From Molanna angustata (Eukaryota; Arthropoda; Insecta; Trichoptera; Molannidae): DNA of 64,000 bases. Of the stretch, positions 14,889 to 25,956 are shown one piece after another. Position 1 is the first letter of the stretch. Each line of letters starts with the position of its first letter. The DNA is taken from contig OY754974.1 of NCBI GenBank assembly GCA_963576475.1, positions 8,785,974 to 8,849,973 of the forward strand, in the 5' to 3' direction. The translations under genes were made by a program, and so were the position numbers. Under the pieces are notes generated by a model that searched no databases, was not told the origin of the DNA, and saw only the letters and a list, made by a program, of their open reading frames with translations.

Positions 14889-15844
14889 TCAGACGATTTA
14901 AAGGATCTCTGCTCCCTCAAAAGATTTGTGGAGAGAGACCAGCATGGCTTCCAGACTTTATTGATAACTTAGCTCCTCCTTACGTTCCTAATGAACAACG
15001 CCTTATTACACCAACATCAACCAATAATATTGATTCCTTTCTATCTCCATTTTCATATAACGAATTACAAACCTGCCTTCATGTAGTGAAAAAAAATAGC
15101 TCCCCCGGCATCCACAAAATTCCCTATATATTCATTCAAAAATTTCCACAAACTTTTCTTGATATTTTCCTTCATTTCTTGAATGAAATATTTTCTTCAG
15201 GTACGTTGCCAACACCGTGGAAGCGACAACTTATTTTACAAGTATTAAAATATGGTAAGGATCCAAAATCAGGCTCTTCTTACCGTCCCATAGCTCTATC
15301 CTCCTGTGCTTTGAAATTATTTGAACATTTAATTAAAAATAGATTAGTTTGGTATATTGAGCACAACTCTATACTGTCTGTGAATCAGTTTGGTTTCAGG
15401 AGATCTCTTTCATGTATGGACAATCTTAGTATACTTGTTACAGATATCCTCATTGCTTTCACTAATAAAGAGCATGTGGCTGCTGTCTTCTTGGACATAA
15501 ATTCAGCTTTTGACAATGTTTGCATTTTTACACTTTACCAGAAACAAATTGGTATCAATTTCCCCCCTCCTTTTTGTAATTTAATATATAGTATGTTCTC
15601 TGACAGAGAGATAGTTATAGATGATGGTTTCGGAGGTTTACGGAGAAGGATCTGGAAGGGTCTTCCTCAAGGTTCTGTTTTAAGCCCTGTACTTTTTAAC
15701 ATTTATTGCTCTGATTTGGATCTGGTCCTCCCCAATGGCGTTAAAATGGTTCAATATGCAGATGATATAGCCCTCTATACATCAAATAAGAGTATTGATA
15801 TGGCCTTACACAAACTGCCCTGGAAAGTGTTAACGAGTGGATGA
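14885..15844 (+). pseudogene. LINE ORF2 part 3: reverse transcriptase core
   Basis: The RT core is complete in one frame of 319 codons. It has WKRQLILQVLKYGKDP and YRPIALSSCALKLFEHLI (motifs 1-2), FGFRRSLSCMDNL, VFLDINSAFDNV with the first catalytic Asp (motif A), KGLPQGSVLSPVLFNIYCSDLD (motif B), and QYADDIALYTS with the catalytic YADD pair at 15755-15766 (motif C). The catalytic residues are intact here. The frame ends at 15844, where a shift to another frame occurs just after the RT fingers and palm. Confidence 0.9.
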
Positions 15845-17500
15845 ACAAAAATTCTTTCACTATTTCTGCTTTTAAATCTAAATCCATACTCTTCTCAAGA
15901 AAACATAATATCCCTTCCATTTCATTGGAGGTGGACGGAATACAAATACCTCAAGTGAATGAACTAAAATTCTTAGGCTTACACTTGGAAAGGAAGCTGT
16001 GTTGGAGCTCCCAAATTAAACAAGTCACAACAAAATGCGAGAATTCTGTGAATATACTGAGAGCAATCGCTGGTGTCTTGGGGTTCTCACCCCACTTCTA
16101 TGAAAAATATTTACAACGCATTTGTTCGATGCCACTTGGACTATGCCAGTTTCCTTTTATGCCCTCTTCCAAAATATTTGGAATTAAAATTGGAGAGAAT
16201 TCAATCGAAATGCCTTAGATTAATAGTTGGTGTTATGCAATCGACTCCTATTAATTCTCTCCAGGTGGAGTGTGTAGATATGCCACTTTCACTTAGGCGA
16301 CAATATGTATCAGATACAATAAAAATTCTTAAAAAAATAAATTATTTAAATCACCCACTCCTCAAACGTCTTGATACGCTGAATTGTCTCTGTGAGACTA
16401 ACCGATACTGGTCTAGCAAGCCCTTACCTTTATTATGTAACAGTATAAATAAATACAATACTTCATTTAACATAAAACAGTTTCCCTTTCCTTCACCTTT
16501 TTACGACTCACCAATTGAACTTTTGCAATTTATGCCAAACGTTATTGAAAACATCGGTTTGGACAAATATACTAATTTATCTAAACAGTGCATCAATCGA
16601 TACTTTCTCACCATAGTAGCTGATAAGTGGCCGAACCATGTTACGATATTCACTGATGACTCTAAACTTTCTGAAAATGATGGACTGGGAGTTGCGGTTT
16701 TCATTCCATCACTAAAAATTTCTTCTCAGTTAAAACTTCCACCAGAATCTGCGATTTTCACAGCAGAATGCGTGGCATTAAGTGAAGCTTTATGTTTAAT
16801 AAATACACACAATATCCATAAATGTATCATTTTCACAGATTCTCTTTCACTTGTCCAAATTCTCATGTCCCCTTCTTCAACTCTAAGTGACAATCCGAAT
16901 ATTATGCGTATTAGAAACCTTCTCTATCACCAAATGTTAAATAATATAGAAACCATTGTCGCTTGGATTCCGGCTCATTGTGGTATCCATCACAATGAGA
17001 CTGTGGATAGCCTGACTAAAGCAGCCTGCACCCATGGAACTATCATCGAAAATTTTGTTCTTCCAGATGATGATGTAAAGCGATACATGGAACGTAACGC
17101 TCGTAAGAGATGGAACAATCTTTGGATGAATGAGTCACTCGTTAAGGGTAAAAGGTACAAATTAATTCAAGAGCATATACCCCGTAAACCATGGTTTCAT
17201 AGATCAAAATTCAACAGATCGGAGATATCTATGATCTGCAGGATGCGATTTGGTCACTGCAGACTCAATGCGCATCTCTATAAAATTGGAATCGTCCAGA
17301 ACCCATACTGCGAGTGCGGTCTGGACGAGGAAACACTTAACCATGTGTTCCTAGGGTGTCCTATTAGGGACGCTTACGACACATATCAACAAATTGCTTC
17401 TCAACTACCAATAAGTATAGAGTCGTTATTGAGCTCAGCTTCGGAATCTACTAAAGCGATCCTTTTAAAATCACTTAAGATAAACTTTGTAATTTTATAA
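15841..17500 (+). pseudogene. LINE ORF2 part 4: RT thumb, RNase H and C-terminal zinc motif
   Basis: From 15841 one frame carries the RT connection (PQVNELKFLGLHLERKLCWSSQI). At about 16075-16110 the protein moves to a second frame, which runs to 17500. That frame holds RNase H: TIFTDDSKLSENDGLGVAV, IFTAECVALSEAL, IIFTDSLSLVQIL and WIPAHCGIHHNETVDSLTKAA supply the D-E-D-D/H set. It ends with a Cys/His cluster, CRMRFGHCRLNAHLYKIG..CECG..HVFLGCP, typical of the I/R1 and jockey groups. RNase H removes RNA from the cDNA hybrid. The frameshift prevents a full-length product. Confidence 0.87.
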
Positions 17501-17801
17501 TTCTTATGTATTTGTTAATTTTATATTTTTATTTTAGTTCCATGTCTAAGTTTATTTGTTTGTGTCAATTTGTATATTTCATTCTTATGTATTTGTAAAT
17601 TTTATATCTTTATTTTAGTTCCATGTCTGAGTTTATTTGTTTGTGTTTATTTAATTCTTATGTATTTGTTAAATTTTTTATATTTTTATTTCAGTATAAT
17701 GTCTGAGTTTATTTGTTTATGTTAAATTGTTAATTTGTCGATTTTATGGCACAAATCATCCAATAGGATGCAATGCCTTGAAAATAATAATAAAAAAAAA
17801 A
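17501..17801 (+). repeat. LINE 3' UTR with three 75-80 bp repeats and A-rich tail
   Basis: Starting at about 17501, 17581 and 17655 the same unit occurs: 'aattcttatgtatttg', a T-rich stretch with 'ttttatttyag', and 'tgtctragtttatttgttt'. After the third unit come 'gcacaaatcatcc' and 'ggatgcaatgccttg', then the tail 'aaaataataataa' and a run of nine to ten A. Repeats just before the tail are common in LINE 3' UTRs. This marks the 3' end of the element. Confidence 0.8.
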
Positions 17802-18289
17802 TGTGCATAGACCTAGATTGGTTTTCCATAAAAAACATTTAATTTCTTCTCTATGATTTCATCATTTACGTTATTTTTTGTGTCCTCTCTAGAGCCTAAA
17901 CTATAAGTCCGATTGACTTCATTTTGATATCATATATGTAAAGTCCATAAACTTAGATCTGATTAGTTTTCCATAGTTATCCGTTAATTTCTTATCTATG
18001 ATTTCACGTGTCCAAATTTTCAAAATGCTCTCACAGTCTGGAAAACGAGGTATTTTTATACTGTTTAAAATTTTGATACAATAAAAATACACTCATCAAA
18101 AATGCATTTAAGGATTGTCAAAATTTAACGAAAAAAATCTACGGTCTGCCATATCAATGTAAAATAAATTTCATATTTGTATGAAAAACTTGTATAACAA
18201 AAATATAATAGTTTCTGTATGGGAAAATTGAATAATCAACTTCATAATGATATTTTATGTATTGAAGTGTATTTTTTACTCTCTACTTC
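17802..18289. repeat. Dispersed repeat remnants, partly duplicated
   Basis: A segment near 17802-17870 ('ttagttttccata..tttcatc' type) recurs at about 17948-18010, and 17876-17925 matches 6473-6520. The rest, to 18289, is AT-rich and featureless. The matching flanks on both sides of the I-like LINE suggest that the LINE landed in, or next to, copies of this family. Confidence 0.55.
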
Positions 18290-18380
18290 TATCTTCCTCA
18301 AGGGGTAGGCAGTGAGAACCTAACACCGCATTCTTCTATCTTGACACATACATCGCATCATCAACATTGATACACTGTCT
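18290..18380 (-). pseudogene. RTE-type LINE 3' end fragment
   Basis: The stretch with 'cctcaaggggtaggcagtgagaacc' (opening 20 bases shared), 'ttctatcttgacaca' and 'catcatcaacattgatacactgtctta' matches the 3' coding end of the RTE-type fragment at 3415-3510. It breaks off exactly where the foldback element begins, so it may have been the insertion site. Confidence 0.65.
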
Positions 18381-18382
18381 TA

Positions 18383-19032
18383 CACAGGGTGTATCATGAG
18401 GAATGGATCAACCGAAGCATGGAGGTAGAGGACCTCAATACCTATCGATTTAACCCCCATGTATGTTCAGCGATAATGGGTGGTTCAAAAGTTATGTACA
18501 CTTTTGTAAAATTCGAATAAAAATCGGATTTCATACTAAACTACATCACTGTACCTAAACTATTAGGGAATAGTTCAATAGTTCAACATGATCCTCTAAT
18601 ACAAGACAAATGAAATTTGCAGAGCTAGCTCTCTATGAATGGTAAAAGTTAATAAGATAACTTGTGGAAAAAAAAGTTATGTGAAATTATTGTTCCAAGA
18701 GCCTTTGAAAAGTTAGTGGAAAATTGAGGCTTCCAAAATTTTTTAAGATTTTTTTTTGTTTTTAAAGTTATTAGGTACTGACTCACAACGGTATTATTTT
18801 CATTAAGCATCACTATTGAACTATTCCCTGAAAAAAAATCATGATCGCAAACCTAATAAGTTAGGTACGGTGATGTAGTTAAGTATGAAATCCGATTTTT
18901 ATTAAAATTTTACCAAAGTGTGCATAACTTTTTTCACCCAATATCGCTGAACATACATGGGGATTAAATCGATAGGAATTGAGGTCCTCTACCTCCATGC
19001 TTCGGTTGATCCACTCCTCATGATACACCCTG
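18383..19032. mobile_element. Foldback/MITE with ~210-bp inverted repeats, TA flanks
   Basis: The left arm begins CACAGGGTGTATCATGAGG and the right arm ends CCTCATGATACACCCTG. The two arms are inverted copies for roughly 210 bp, with a modest number of mismatches, through the 'ggaggtagaggacctcaat', 'catgtatgttcagcgata', 'aaaatcggatttcatac' and 'ggaatagttcaatag' regions. TA precedes the left arm (18381-18382) and follows the right arm (19033-19034), as expected of a Tc1/mariner-type target. The central ~220 bp is non-coding. No transposase, so it is non-autonomous. Confidence 0.82.
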
Positions 19033-19067
19033 TATATGTATGTGCTCATCTTGCTAGCAATGCAATT

Positions 19068-19165
19068 TTATTTAAAATTTCTCAACAGGTATCATGTAGA
19101 AAGTACATACTATGAGTTTTGTGACAATATTTTTGTGTGTTTGGTGTATTGTGAAAACTTTTGTC
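19068..19165. repeat. Dispersed repeat fragment
   Basis: The 'atttctcaac', 'atcatgtaga', 'agtaca' and 'gagtttt' sequence matches 6358-6405 with several substitutions. The order of the pieces differs from that at 6255-6605, so this is a rearranged or partial copy. Confidence 0.5.
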
Positions 19166-19340
19166 CTCTGGGAATTTTATATTTGTTTAAGAATTTAATA
19201 GAAATGTTCTTCATAAAAATGCATTTTTAGATTGTCAACTTTTCAAGAAAAAAATGAACGATTACTATGGTTTAGAGAGTTTAGTGTTGGCCACAACCCA
19301 CTCGTTTTGTTATAAATTTAATGTACCTTCTGCAATGACT

Positions 19341-19610
19341 CTACAGCGCATTTCGGGCCTTGACTTCCAGCGACATCCTCCTCCAACCTCTCCTGTCACT
19401 TGCTGCGACCATCCAGTTTGGCACAATCAGTAGCTGGGACGCGTCCTTCACAACATCGTCTTCCAACCGCAGCCTCGGTCTGTCTATCTCTCCTTTGCCA
19501 CTTGGGCGCCCCTCTAAGACTCTTTTTGGTACCCGCGATGGTAGCATTCTCTGAACATGCCCGGACCATCTCAGACAGTTTAGTCTTATATATTCAGAAA
19601 GTTTGGGAGA
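19341..19610 (-). pseudogene. LINE reverse transcriptase C-terminal tail
   Basis: Read leftward from about 19610, the frame gives LRWSGHVQRMLPSRVPKRVLEG, then GKGEIDRPRLRLEDDVVKD, and DRRGWRRMSLEVKARNAL. The order LRW-GHV-R-M, then G-RPRLRW-DDV, then W-R is the standard tail after the RT core in RTE/L2-like elements. The core itself is absent. The + strand frames over this stretch are shadows. Confidence 0.72.
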
Positions 19611-19682
19611 TTTGCAATTATAATTGTTGAATCCTCCATGTACTTTCCATTACACTACTTATAGCCTCACTTTTTTTTGGTA

Positions 19683-19722
<40 letters not shown>

Positions 19723-19834
19723 AAATAATAAATAATAAATAATAAATAATAAATAATAAATAATAAATAATAAATAATAAATAATAAATAATAAATAATA
19801 AATAATAAATAATAAATAATAAATAATAAATAAG

Positions 19835-19898
<64 letters not shown>

Positions 19899-19962
19899 AA
19901 ATAATAAATAAGTAAATAAATAAATAAGTAAATAAATAAATAAATAAATAAATAAGGATTAT
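19683..19962. repeat. (TAAA)n / (TAAATAA)n microsatellite, ~280 bp
   Basis: Blocks of TAAA alternate with blocks of TAAATAA. Occasional 'taag' interruptions occur near 19830, 19911 and 19928. The minus-strand open frame of Ile/Tyr/Leu/Phe repeats over it is an artefact of the 7-bp and 4-bp periods lacking stops. It may have grown from the A-rich tail of a LINE or SINE. Confidence 0.95.
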
Positions 19963-19974
19963 TACATTATATAG

Positions 19975-20165
19975 CATACCATACCATCACGCCCTTTTCC
20001 TATTTGGAGAAGGCAGAGAGAACCGAACGCTAGACTTGTCTATCTTGATAAACATTTCTCACATCCATGCATCGTCTCATACACGCTCTTCTGTTATTCT
20101 TACTTCTAACGTCTCCATCTTTCAAAATTCCATTTTTGTAATCGTGCCAATTTTTCCTTGGCCGA
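19975..20165 (-). repeat. RTE-type LINE 3' end remnant
   Basis: 'cataccatcacgcc', 'aggcagagagaaccgaacgc', 'tatcttgataaacat' and 'catcgtctcatacacg' follow the same order as 3400-3600. The coding sense is minus. About 190 bp survive, with many changes. From 20166 to 20679 nothing further was recognised. Confidence 0.68.
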
Positions 20166-20679
20166 CTTCTACTTTTCATTATATAGCAAGGTAGATATAT
20201 AAGCAGTAATTATTATTATATAAAGTAACATAGCAAGGTACATAACATCATTAATGATGTACAGAAATTTCTGTTCTTTCAAGTGCCATAGTCAGTTATC
20301 AATTATCTTTAAATGTATTTATGTATTTTCTTATCCTTAGTATACTTACCTACATATATATAATTATTTGTTGTTAACAAAATCGTTTTGATATGTACCA
20401 ATATTTCTTTGAAACAATCGGTGTTCAATATTATATTATACTTTTACGAATTACTCGAAAAAAATAAGCTTTGTACTTTCATAATTTATCAAAACAAAAT
20501 AAAACATTTCGTATTATAATTCAAAGAAAACACCACAAAATTGAAATATATGTACTAATGTTAAATATGTTTATGTCGCTAAAACTTACGTCTTTTTCAA
20601 TATTGAAAGTAATACTTTAATAATTTCAAATCGATAAATTACATACTCCAGAGGCAAGTAGTCATAAGTCAAAAATTAT

Positions 20680-20762
20680 AACAAACTAGTGGATCCGGGC
20701 AGCGTATTTACCTTGTGTTGATTAGGAGGCAAGTACTGCCTCGAATTAGGCACTAGTTTGTT
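20680..20762. repeat. Two-tier inverted repeat (12-bp outer, 6-bp inner arms)
   Basis: AACAAACTAGTG at 20680-20691 and CACTAGTTTGTT at 20751-20762 are perfect inverted copies. Between them GAGGCA-AGTAC-TGCCTC (20726-20742) forms a second hairpin. The 83-bp unit could be a minimal foldback element or a structured RNA. No target duplication is obvious. The following sequence to 21250 is less AT-rich than its surroundings but holds no gene I recognise. Confidence 0.6.
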
Positions 20763-21249
20763 GCGCTAATGCACTTAAAAACTCGTTTTGAATTCAAGGC
20801 ACGTGTCCTCCAAATGCACACGGTTTATCAACGCAAACTGAAGATTACAGAAGATTTCTTCCTCCTTGGTCTCATGACTGAGAATGACGACAACCCTCAA
20901 TCACCCGTCAAAAGGTCCGTCTCCATGTAGGACGGTCTTGGGTAAATTTTAAAAGCTTCGGTGATTGAATATCCTGTAGCGGACTTGACTAAGTCACAAG
21001 GACAAGGAGTTGAACAAATTGAAGATTTACTGTCAATAATGTACTTTGTTATTTACATGAAGATATACATACACTGGCACACATATGAAAACTAATTTAA
21101 AATATATTTACGGATTTTTTTTAATATTCAAATAATCAGATTATATTCAGATGTTTTAAATAAAATGTACCAGGTTCATATATATTTTGTAGAGTACAGA
21201 GAAATGAAGGATTACTCACTACATAGAGTAAAATTTCACTACATAAAAT

Positions 21250-21450
21250 ACATTAGTAATGACAGAAGATATAATAGATTGGCACTGGTTGGCGCGCTCT
21301 CAATCTTCTACTGCTTCTTCGCGCTGTTTTTATGAAAATACGACGCTTCCTATTGGTCCCGCCGTTACCATCGGAAATCGACGCTGCCTATTGGCTGAAA
21401 GGTTGCCAGGCGCCGTGTCGTCACAAGTTCAAAGGATAACAATGATATTC
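21250..21450. promoter_or_regulatory. GC-rich patch with two inverted CCAAT boxes, promoter-like
   Basis: In otherwise AT-rich sequence, 21280-21425 is rich in CpG and carries 'cctattggtcccgcc' (21350) and 'cctattggctgaaag' (21388), each an inverted CCAAT motif about 38 bp apart, plus 'ggttggcgcgctc' upstream. NF-Y-type promoters often have paired CCAAT boxes. No TATA box, initiator or downstream gene is evident, and the piece could equally be the promoter of a lost element. Confidence 0.3.
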
Positions 21451-21865
21451 GGATTAATTGACATGGATTCATTTAGCTGTCATTGCAGGTATACAAATTT
21501 ACTCGTAGGTACCGATATGTCGTTTCATTGTACGTGTGTCGAACGCGAAGAAAAAATGTAAAAAATATTAATCGATCAACCCACATATGCATGTTATTTA
21601 GTTTCACATAATAATATTTCAAGGTACACGTCAAGTTTTTTACGATTGAAAATTGGGCTGCTGGTAAATTTGACAAAAATATTACTAACGGGTTTTGTTA
21701 CTTTTACCTTTCAAATTACAATTCGTTTTATTCGAGTCATTGACATTAGGTATTATTTTTCATAATCAATATCATTTATATAATTAAATCAAAATTAATT
21801 TTACTTTCAAACAATAGTAGGTTGTATTAAAAAAATCAATAAGTAGGTATATAAACTTCTTTAGG

Positions 21866-22130
21866 TTAATTGAAGTTCGCTTTGGGATCGCGCCTATCCC
21901 GGAAAAACTTAAAGAAAATAGACTCCTGGACTATGACATGAGTACGTAAATAGAAAGGGAGACGAGTGTTTAAGATGGCCGGTAACCTTTGCACACCACC
22001 TAGGGCTAGAAGCCGTCTACAAGCCACTTGGAGGACAAATAATATTGAATAGAAATTGAGAGGATCGGCTGACCAATGAGACGACACGGGACAGAGAGAC
22101 ATGGAGACTGCAGCAAGGAAGAAAATAAGA
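21866..22130 (+). pseudogene. Decayed LINE C-terminal coding remnant
   Basis: On the + strand IAPIPEKLKENRLLDYDM at the start matches the IAPI-x-EK-x-KENRLRWYGH region after the RT core of RTE-like LINEs. Near the end, RADPMRRHGTER resembles the closing residues of related elements. Between them there are stops and shifts, so only the ends are recognisable. The identification rests on short motifs. Confidence 0.5.
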
Positions 22131-22154
22131 AATTTGATTGTAATTCAGAGTACA

Positions 22155-22500
22155 ATTTTATTTATTTATTTTATTTTATTTTACAAAGGACAGCACACAG
22201 TACATGCATACAATTATTAAAAGTAAATAAATAAAAATACAATTATAACACGAACCTCTTACGTACTATACCTAATGTCAAAATAAGACAATAAAAAGTG
22301 TGAATTAGTGTGGGTGTGAAAGAAATTTAATATCTAGAAAGAGTGTAAGTGTGAGGGTGTGTATGTGTGTGTGTGTGTGTGAGAGTGGGTGTGCATGTGT
22401 GTGTATACATGATAGACGAACATATATTGACAGATTCATAAGTTGAGAAGATAAAGAAAATATATTGCTGAGGGTGGTTGGGAAAAATAAAATTAATCAG
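22155..22500 (-). repeat. LINE 3' UTR tail with GT-rich stretch
   Basis: The left edge 'tttatttattttatttt' is an inverted A-rich tail. It is followed by 'acaaaggacagcac' and, further on, a (GT)n stretch at about 22362-22400. The same order (inverted tail, ~150 bp, GT repeat) is seen at 37901-38105 in the jockey-like element. It is likely the 3' UTR of a related, 5'-truncated copy. Confidence 0.5.
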
Positions 22501-23440
22501 TACCTACTTAGTTGTTTATTGTTGTAATGTCACGATGTTAGATATAAGTTTGTTTTTGAATGTCATAATATGTGAATCAAAAAATATGTCTAAGTCGACA
22601 ATTGCAATACATAGTACAATTGAATAAACATTTAGATGCAGTATGAAGAGACTAACCTATATATTTATAAAGATGTTAAATATTAGCATATCTATGTATG
22701 TTAAATTTTTATTATTTTATTGAATTCATTTTTTAATACATTCTGCTATTTAGAAAACTATTATTGGAAATCAAATTTGGATCTTCTCCTTGGCTATATC
22801 CCAACTTGGCTATATCTCAGCTCTCTTCGTCCTTAAGTTATAGGTCCTTCTGTCCTGTAGTATGTCACCTAGGCCATGTCTCTGCAGTTGGTTCGTTTTT
22901 GCACGATCCAGGAATTCTTCAGTCTTCCTCTGGATGTAATTCGAGGAAGATCCATGGAGATTGCTTGATTTATAATGTGATCTGGTGGTCTGCGTATTCG
23001 TACTATCTATTCTAACGATGTATATTTAGTAACACCGAGGCTTCCTCAAATACGTGAAATTTTTATTTTGTCCCGTAGGGGCACTCCAGCTGGCCATTTT
23101 GGCATACGCATTTAGCAGTTTCCAATTGCCTAGAGTAGGAGTTATACATTAGGCCCTCCATGTATCTATGGAGAATTTTATTTTTTAACATATCTTAGCG
23201 AATGGGGTCTTGAAATTACGCATGAATTTTTAGATTGTAACTGATTTTTAATTTTCAGATTCAATAGTACTTTTATACCTCTACTAATACTTAAGCTTAG
23301 CTGGGTCTTGTAGGATGCTTTTTGGAAAATATATTTTTTTAGGATGGTTGAAATTTTGATTTATCCAAACTAAACAAAGGTTTTATTGTGGGTAGAGAAT
23401 TTTATTCCAACTGCAGATTCGTTCTTCTTCTTCTTTTGCT
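22501..23440. other. No gene recognised
   Basis: This stretch is AT-rich. A possible LINE C-terminal scrap on the minus strand lies at about 22775-22930 (RKTEEFLDRAKTNQLQRHG), too short to assign. The region to 23440 leads into the 113-bp array. Confidence 0.4.
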
Positions 23441-23887
23441 GTCATGTCAGGTCTCCCCAACGTTGACTATCACCCGAGAGAAAGCGTCCTTGTCCTGGGT
23501 AGCCCGATACAGCTCTCCAACACTTCTTATGTCCGTCCAGTCGCGTATATTGTGTCATGTCAGGTCCCCCCAACGTTGACTATCACCCGAGAGAAAGCGT
23601 CCTTGTCCTGGGTAGCCCGATACAGCCTTCCAACACTTCTTATGTCCGTCCAGTCGCGTATATTGTGTCATGTCAGGTCCCCCCAACGTTGACTATCACC
23701 CGAGAGAAAGCGTCCTTGTCCTGGGTAGCCCGATACAGCTCTCCAACACTTCTTATGTCCGTCCAGTCGCGTATATTGTGTCATGTCAGGTCCCCCCAAC
23801 GTTGACTATCACCCGAGAGAAAGCGTCCTTGTCCTGGGTAGCCCGATACAGCTCTCCAACACTTCTTATGTCCGTCCAGTCGCGTAT
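23441..23887 (-). repeat. 113-bp tandem array of a LINE's terminal coding sequence, four units
   Basis: Units start at 23441, 23554, 23667 and 23780 with 'gtcatgtcaggt' and are nearly identical. On the minus strand each encodes RDWTDIRSVGELYRATQDK followed by DAFSRVIVNVGGT and a stop. That is the last residues of the LINE whose RT lies at 28130-28910. A fifth unit at 28018-28129 is joined to that RT. The fourth unit ends at 'cgcgtat' (23887), and the missing 'attgt' is found at 28013, so the array was split by the element at 23888-28012. As 113 is not a multiple of three, the copies are not an extended protein. Confidence 0.93.
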
Positions 23888-24400
23888 CGCTATTTAATAA
23901 AATAATGAAGTATGTTTACTATTATATAATGACGTTTTAACTTCATGTTATTGTTACTGTTTCCATTCGAATATACAATATTTTATTCTCAACAGGTATT
24001 GCCAGTCTTAAAACCCATAAATGCATAGATATATTTTTTTCCCTCGGTCTCTCTGCCTTTATTCTAATGTTGCAACTATATATAATATTTTCCGTAAAAT
24101 TAAATAAAAAGTTCATGTATAATTTAAAGTGTTTATATCTTTCTTGCTCTTCAATATTTTATGTTTGCATATTAATTCTTATTATTGAATTATTAAGAAT
24201 AAATTCATTATTTGCATATATACTCTGATTTTATGTTTAATTATTGTAAATGTCTTTTCATATCATATTTTGTATTTTTGAGTTTAATTGAAACGTATAT
24301 TTTTTATTTGTATATTTAAATTATTGTTTTTAAATTGGAATATTTATTATATTTTATTTTTAGATTTGTATATTTTTATATATATTTTTTTTCTGTACCT

Positions 24401-25956
24401 ATGTCTATTCATAGCAATGAATCAAATGATTCCTTCCATTCTATCCCTGAATCCTTTGCCTCCTTTTACAATTCCAATATAATCCCTGATATTTCTTCTT
24501 TAGAACTATCCAGCTCTGATTCTTCCGTCATATCAAGCACCGAACTCCATAATTCTTCCACTCCAGTACAACTACATGACCTTCTTGATACATCATTCTC
24601 GTGTTTTCCTAAAGGTTTCAACGTGTGTCATATAAACGCGCAAAGTATTCCCGCCCATCATAATGACATTCTATCCACATTCTCGAATCTTTCTGTCCAT
24701 GCTATTCTTGTTAGTGAAACCTGGCTTAAACCATCACTTCACTCGTCATCATTTTTACTTCCAGGTTATACGCTGATTAGAAATGACAGGTTGATTCGTA
24801 GAGCTGGTGGTGTCGGGATTTATCTTCGATCTGACATTGAATATTCGGTAGTTCATCAATCAAATAACTCTGATATAGGGAGCCCTGAATACTTATTTAT
24901 CAATGTCAAATTTAAACATAATAACCTTTTACTTGGAGTGTTATACTGTCCTCCCTGTTCTAATTACTTCAGTGAGCTTGAGTTGCATCTAGAAAATCTT
25001 CTTTCCATTTATCCACATATTCTCTTGATGGGAGACTTCAATACTTGTTTACTACGGAGTGATAACAGAAATCAAAATCTTATTCGAATCTTGGATTCAC
25101 TAAACCTTACTATCCTACCTCTTCAACCAACCTATCATACTGAGATTTCTGATTCACTTCTAGACTTAATCATAACTTCTAAACCCAATTATATTCTCAA
25201 TCATGGTCAATTTTCCGCACCTGGCTTTTCTCACCATGATCTGATTTTTGCTTCCTATAATATACACTGCAATAAACCTCCACAAAAAATAGCTTTTCTC
25301 CGAAATTTTAGGAGTATTGATAAAGCAGCATTGACGAGGGATGCCGAAGACATTGACTGGAATAGGATTTATATTGTTCAAGATATCGATCTCAAAGTTT
25401 CCATTTTTAATAATGAAATACTCAAACTTTTCGACACTCATGCACCTCTTACACGAGTGAAGCTCAAAGATACATCATGTGCGTGGATCACCGACGACAT
25501 TAAATATCTCATGGCAAAGAGAGATAAAGCCTTTGCCAAGCATAAGCGGCAGCCGACTGACAACAACTGGAGTAACTATAAGGCGCTACGTAATCGCTGC
25601 AACCAGTCTTGTCGCAATGCAAAGCAACGCTACATTCACAACTTCATCGGTCAATCTGCTCCCCGTCGCACTTGGAAATTCTTGCGATCTCTAGGTGTAG
25701 GGAGGAGTGGTGACATTGAGACCCCTAAGATCGATATCAACGAGTTAAATCGTCACTTTGCTTCGCCTCCGTTCCTTCTTAATAATAATAAAAAAGCCAA
25801 TACTCTCAATCAACTATGTAGTCAACCTATTCCTACCCACATACCTTTCGCATTTGAAACTATAACTGATACTGAGATTATGAAAATCTTATCTTCCATA
25901 ACAACCAAATCCTTCGACTCCGATGGCCTCAATATTGAAATGATACGTCTTAGATC
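24401..25956 (+). pseudogene. CR1/jockey-like ORF2, endonuclease half
   Basis: The open frame runs from further upstream (24335), but the ATG at 24401 (MSIHSNESNDSF) follows a hydrophobic low-complexity leader and is the better start. Endonuclease motifs in order: FNVCHINAQSIPAHH, LVSETWLKPS, YTLIRNDRLIRRAGGVGIYL, LGVLYCPP, LLMGDFNT, LLDLIITSKP and GFSHHDLIFASY. The catalytic Asn, Glu, Asp and His are all present. After a linker (AWITDDIKYLMAKRDKA) comes the RT entry ITDTEIMKILSSITTKSFDSDGLN. The coding match ends at about 25956 and the frame then runs through foreign sequence to 26056. Confidence 0.87.

Noticed and set aside
19618..19977. Minus-strand open frame of 119 codons rich in Ile/Tyr/Leu/Phe
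   Set aside because: It lies entirely on the TAAA/TAAATAA microsatellite; the repeat simply lacks stops in that frame.
20681..20700. ACTAGTGGATCC resembling a cloning polylinker
   Set aside because: The match to vector sequence is short, the following bases differ, and the site is part of a natural inverted repeat.
23388..23897. Overlapping + strand open frames with repeated MSGPPNVDYHP-type sequence
   Set aside because: They are antisense shadows of the 113-bp array; the meaningful reading is on the minus strand as a LINE C-terminus.
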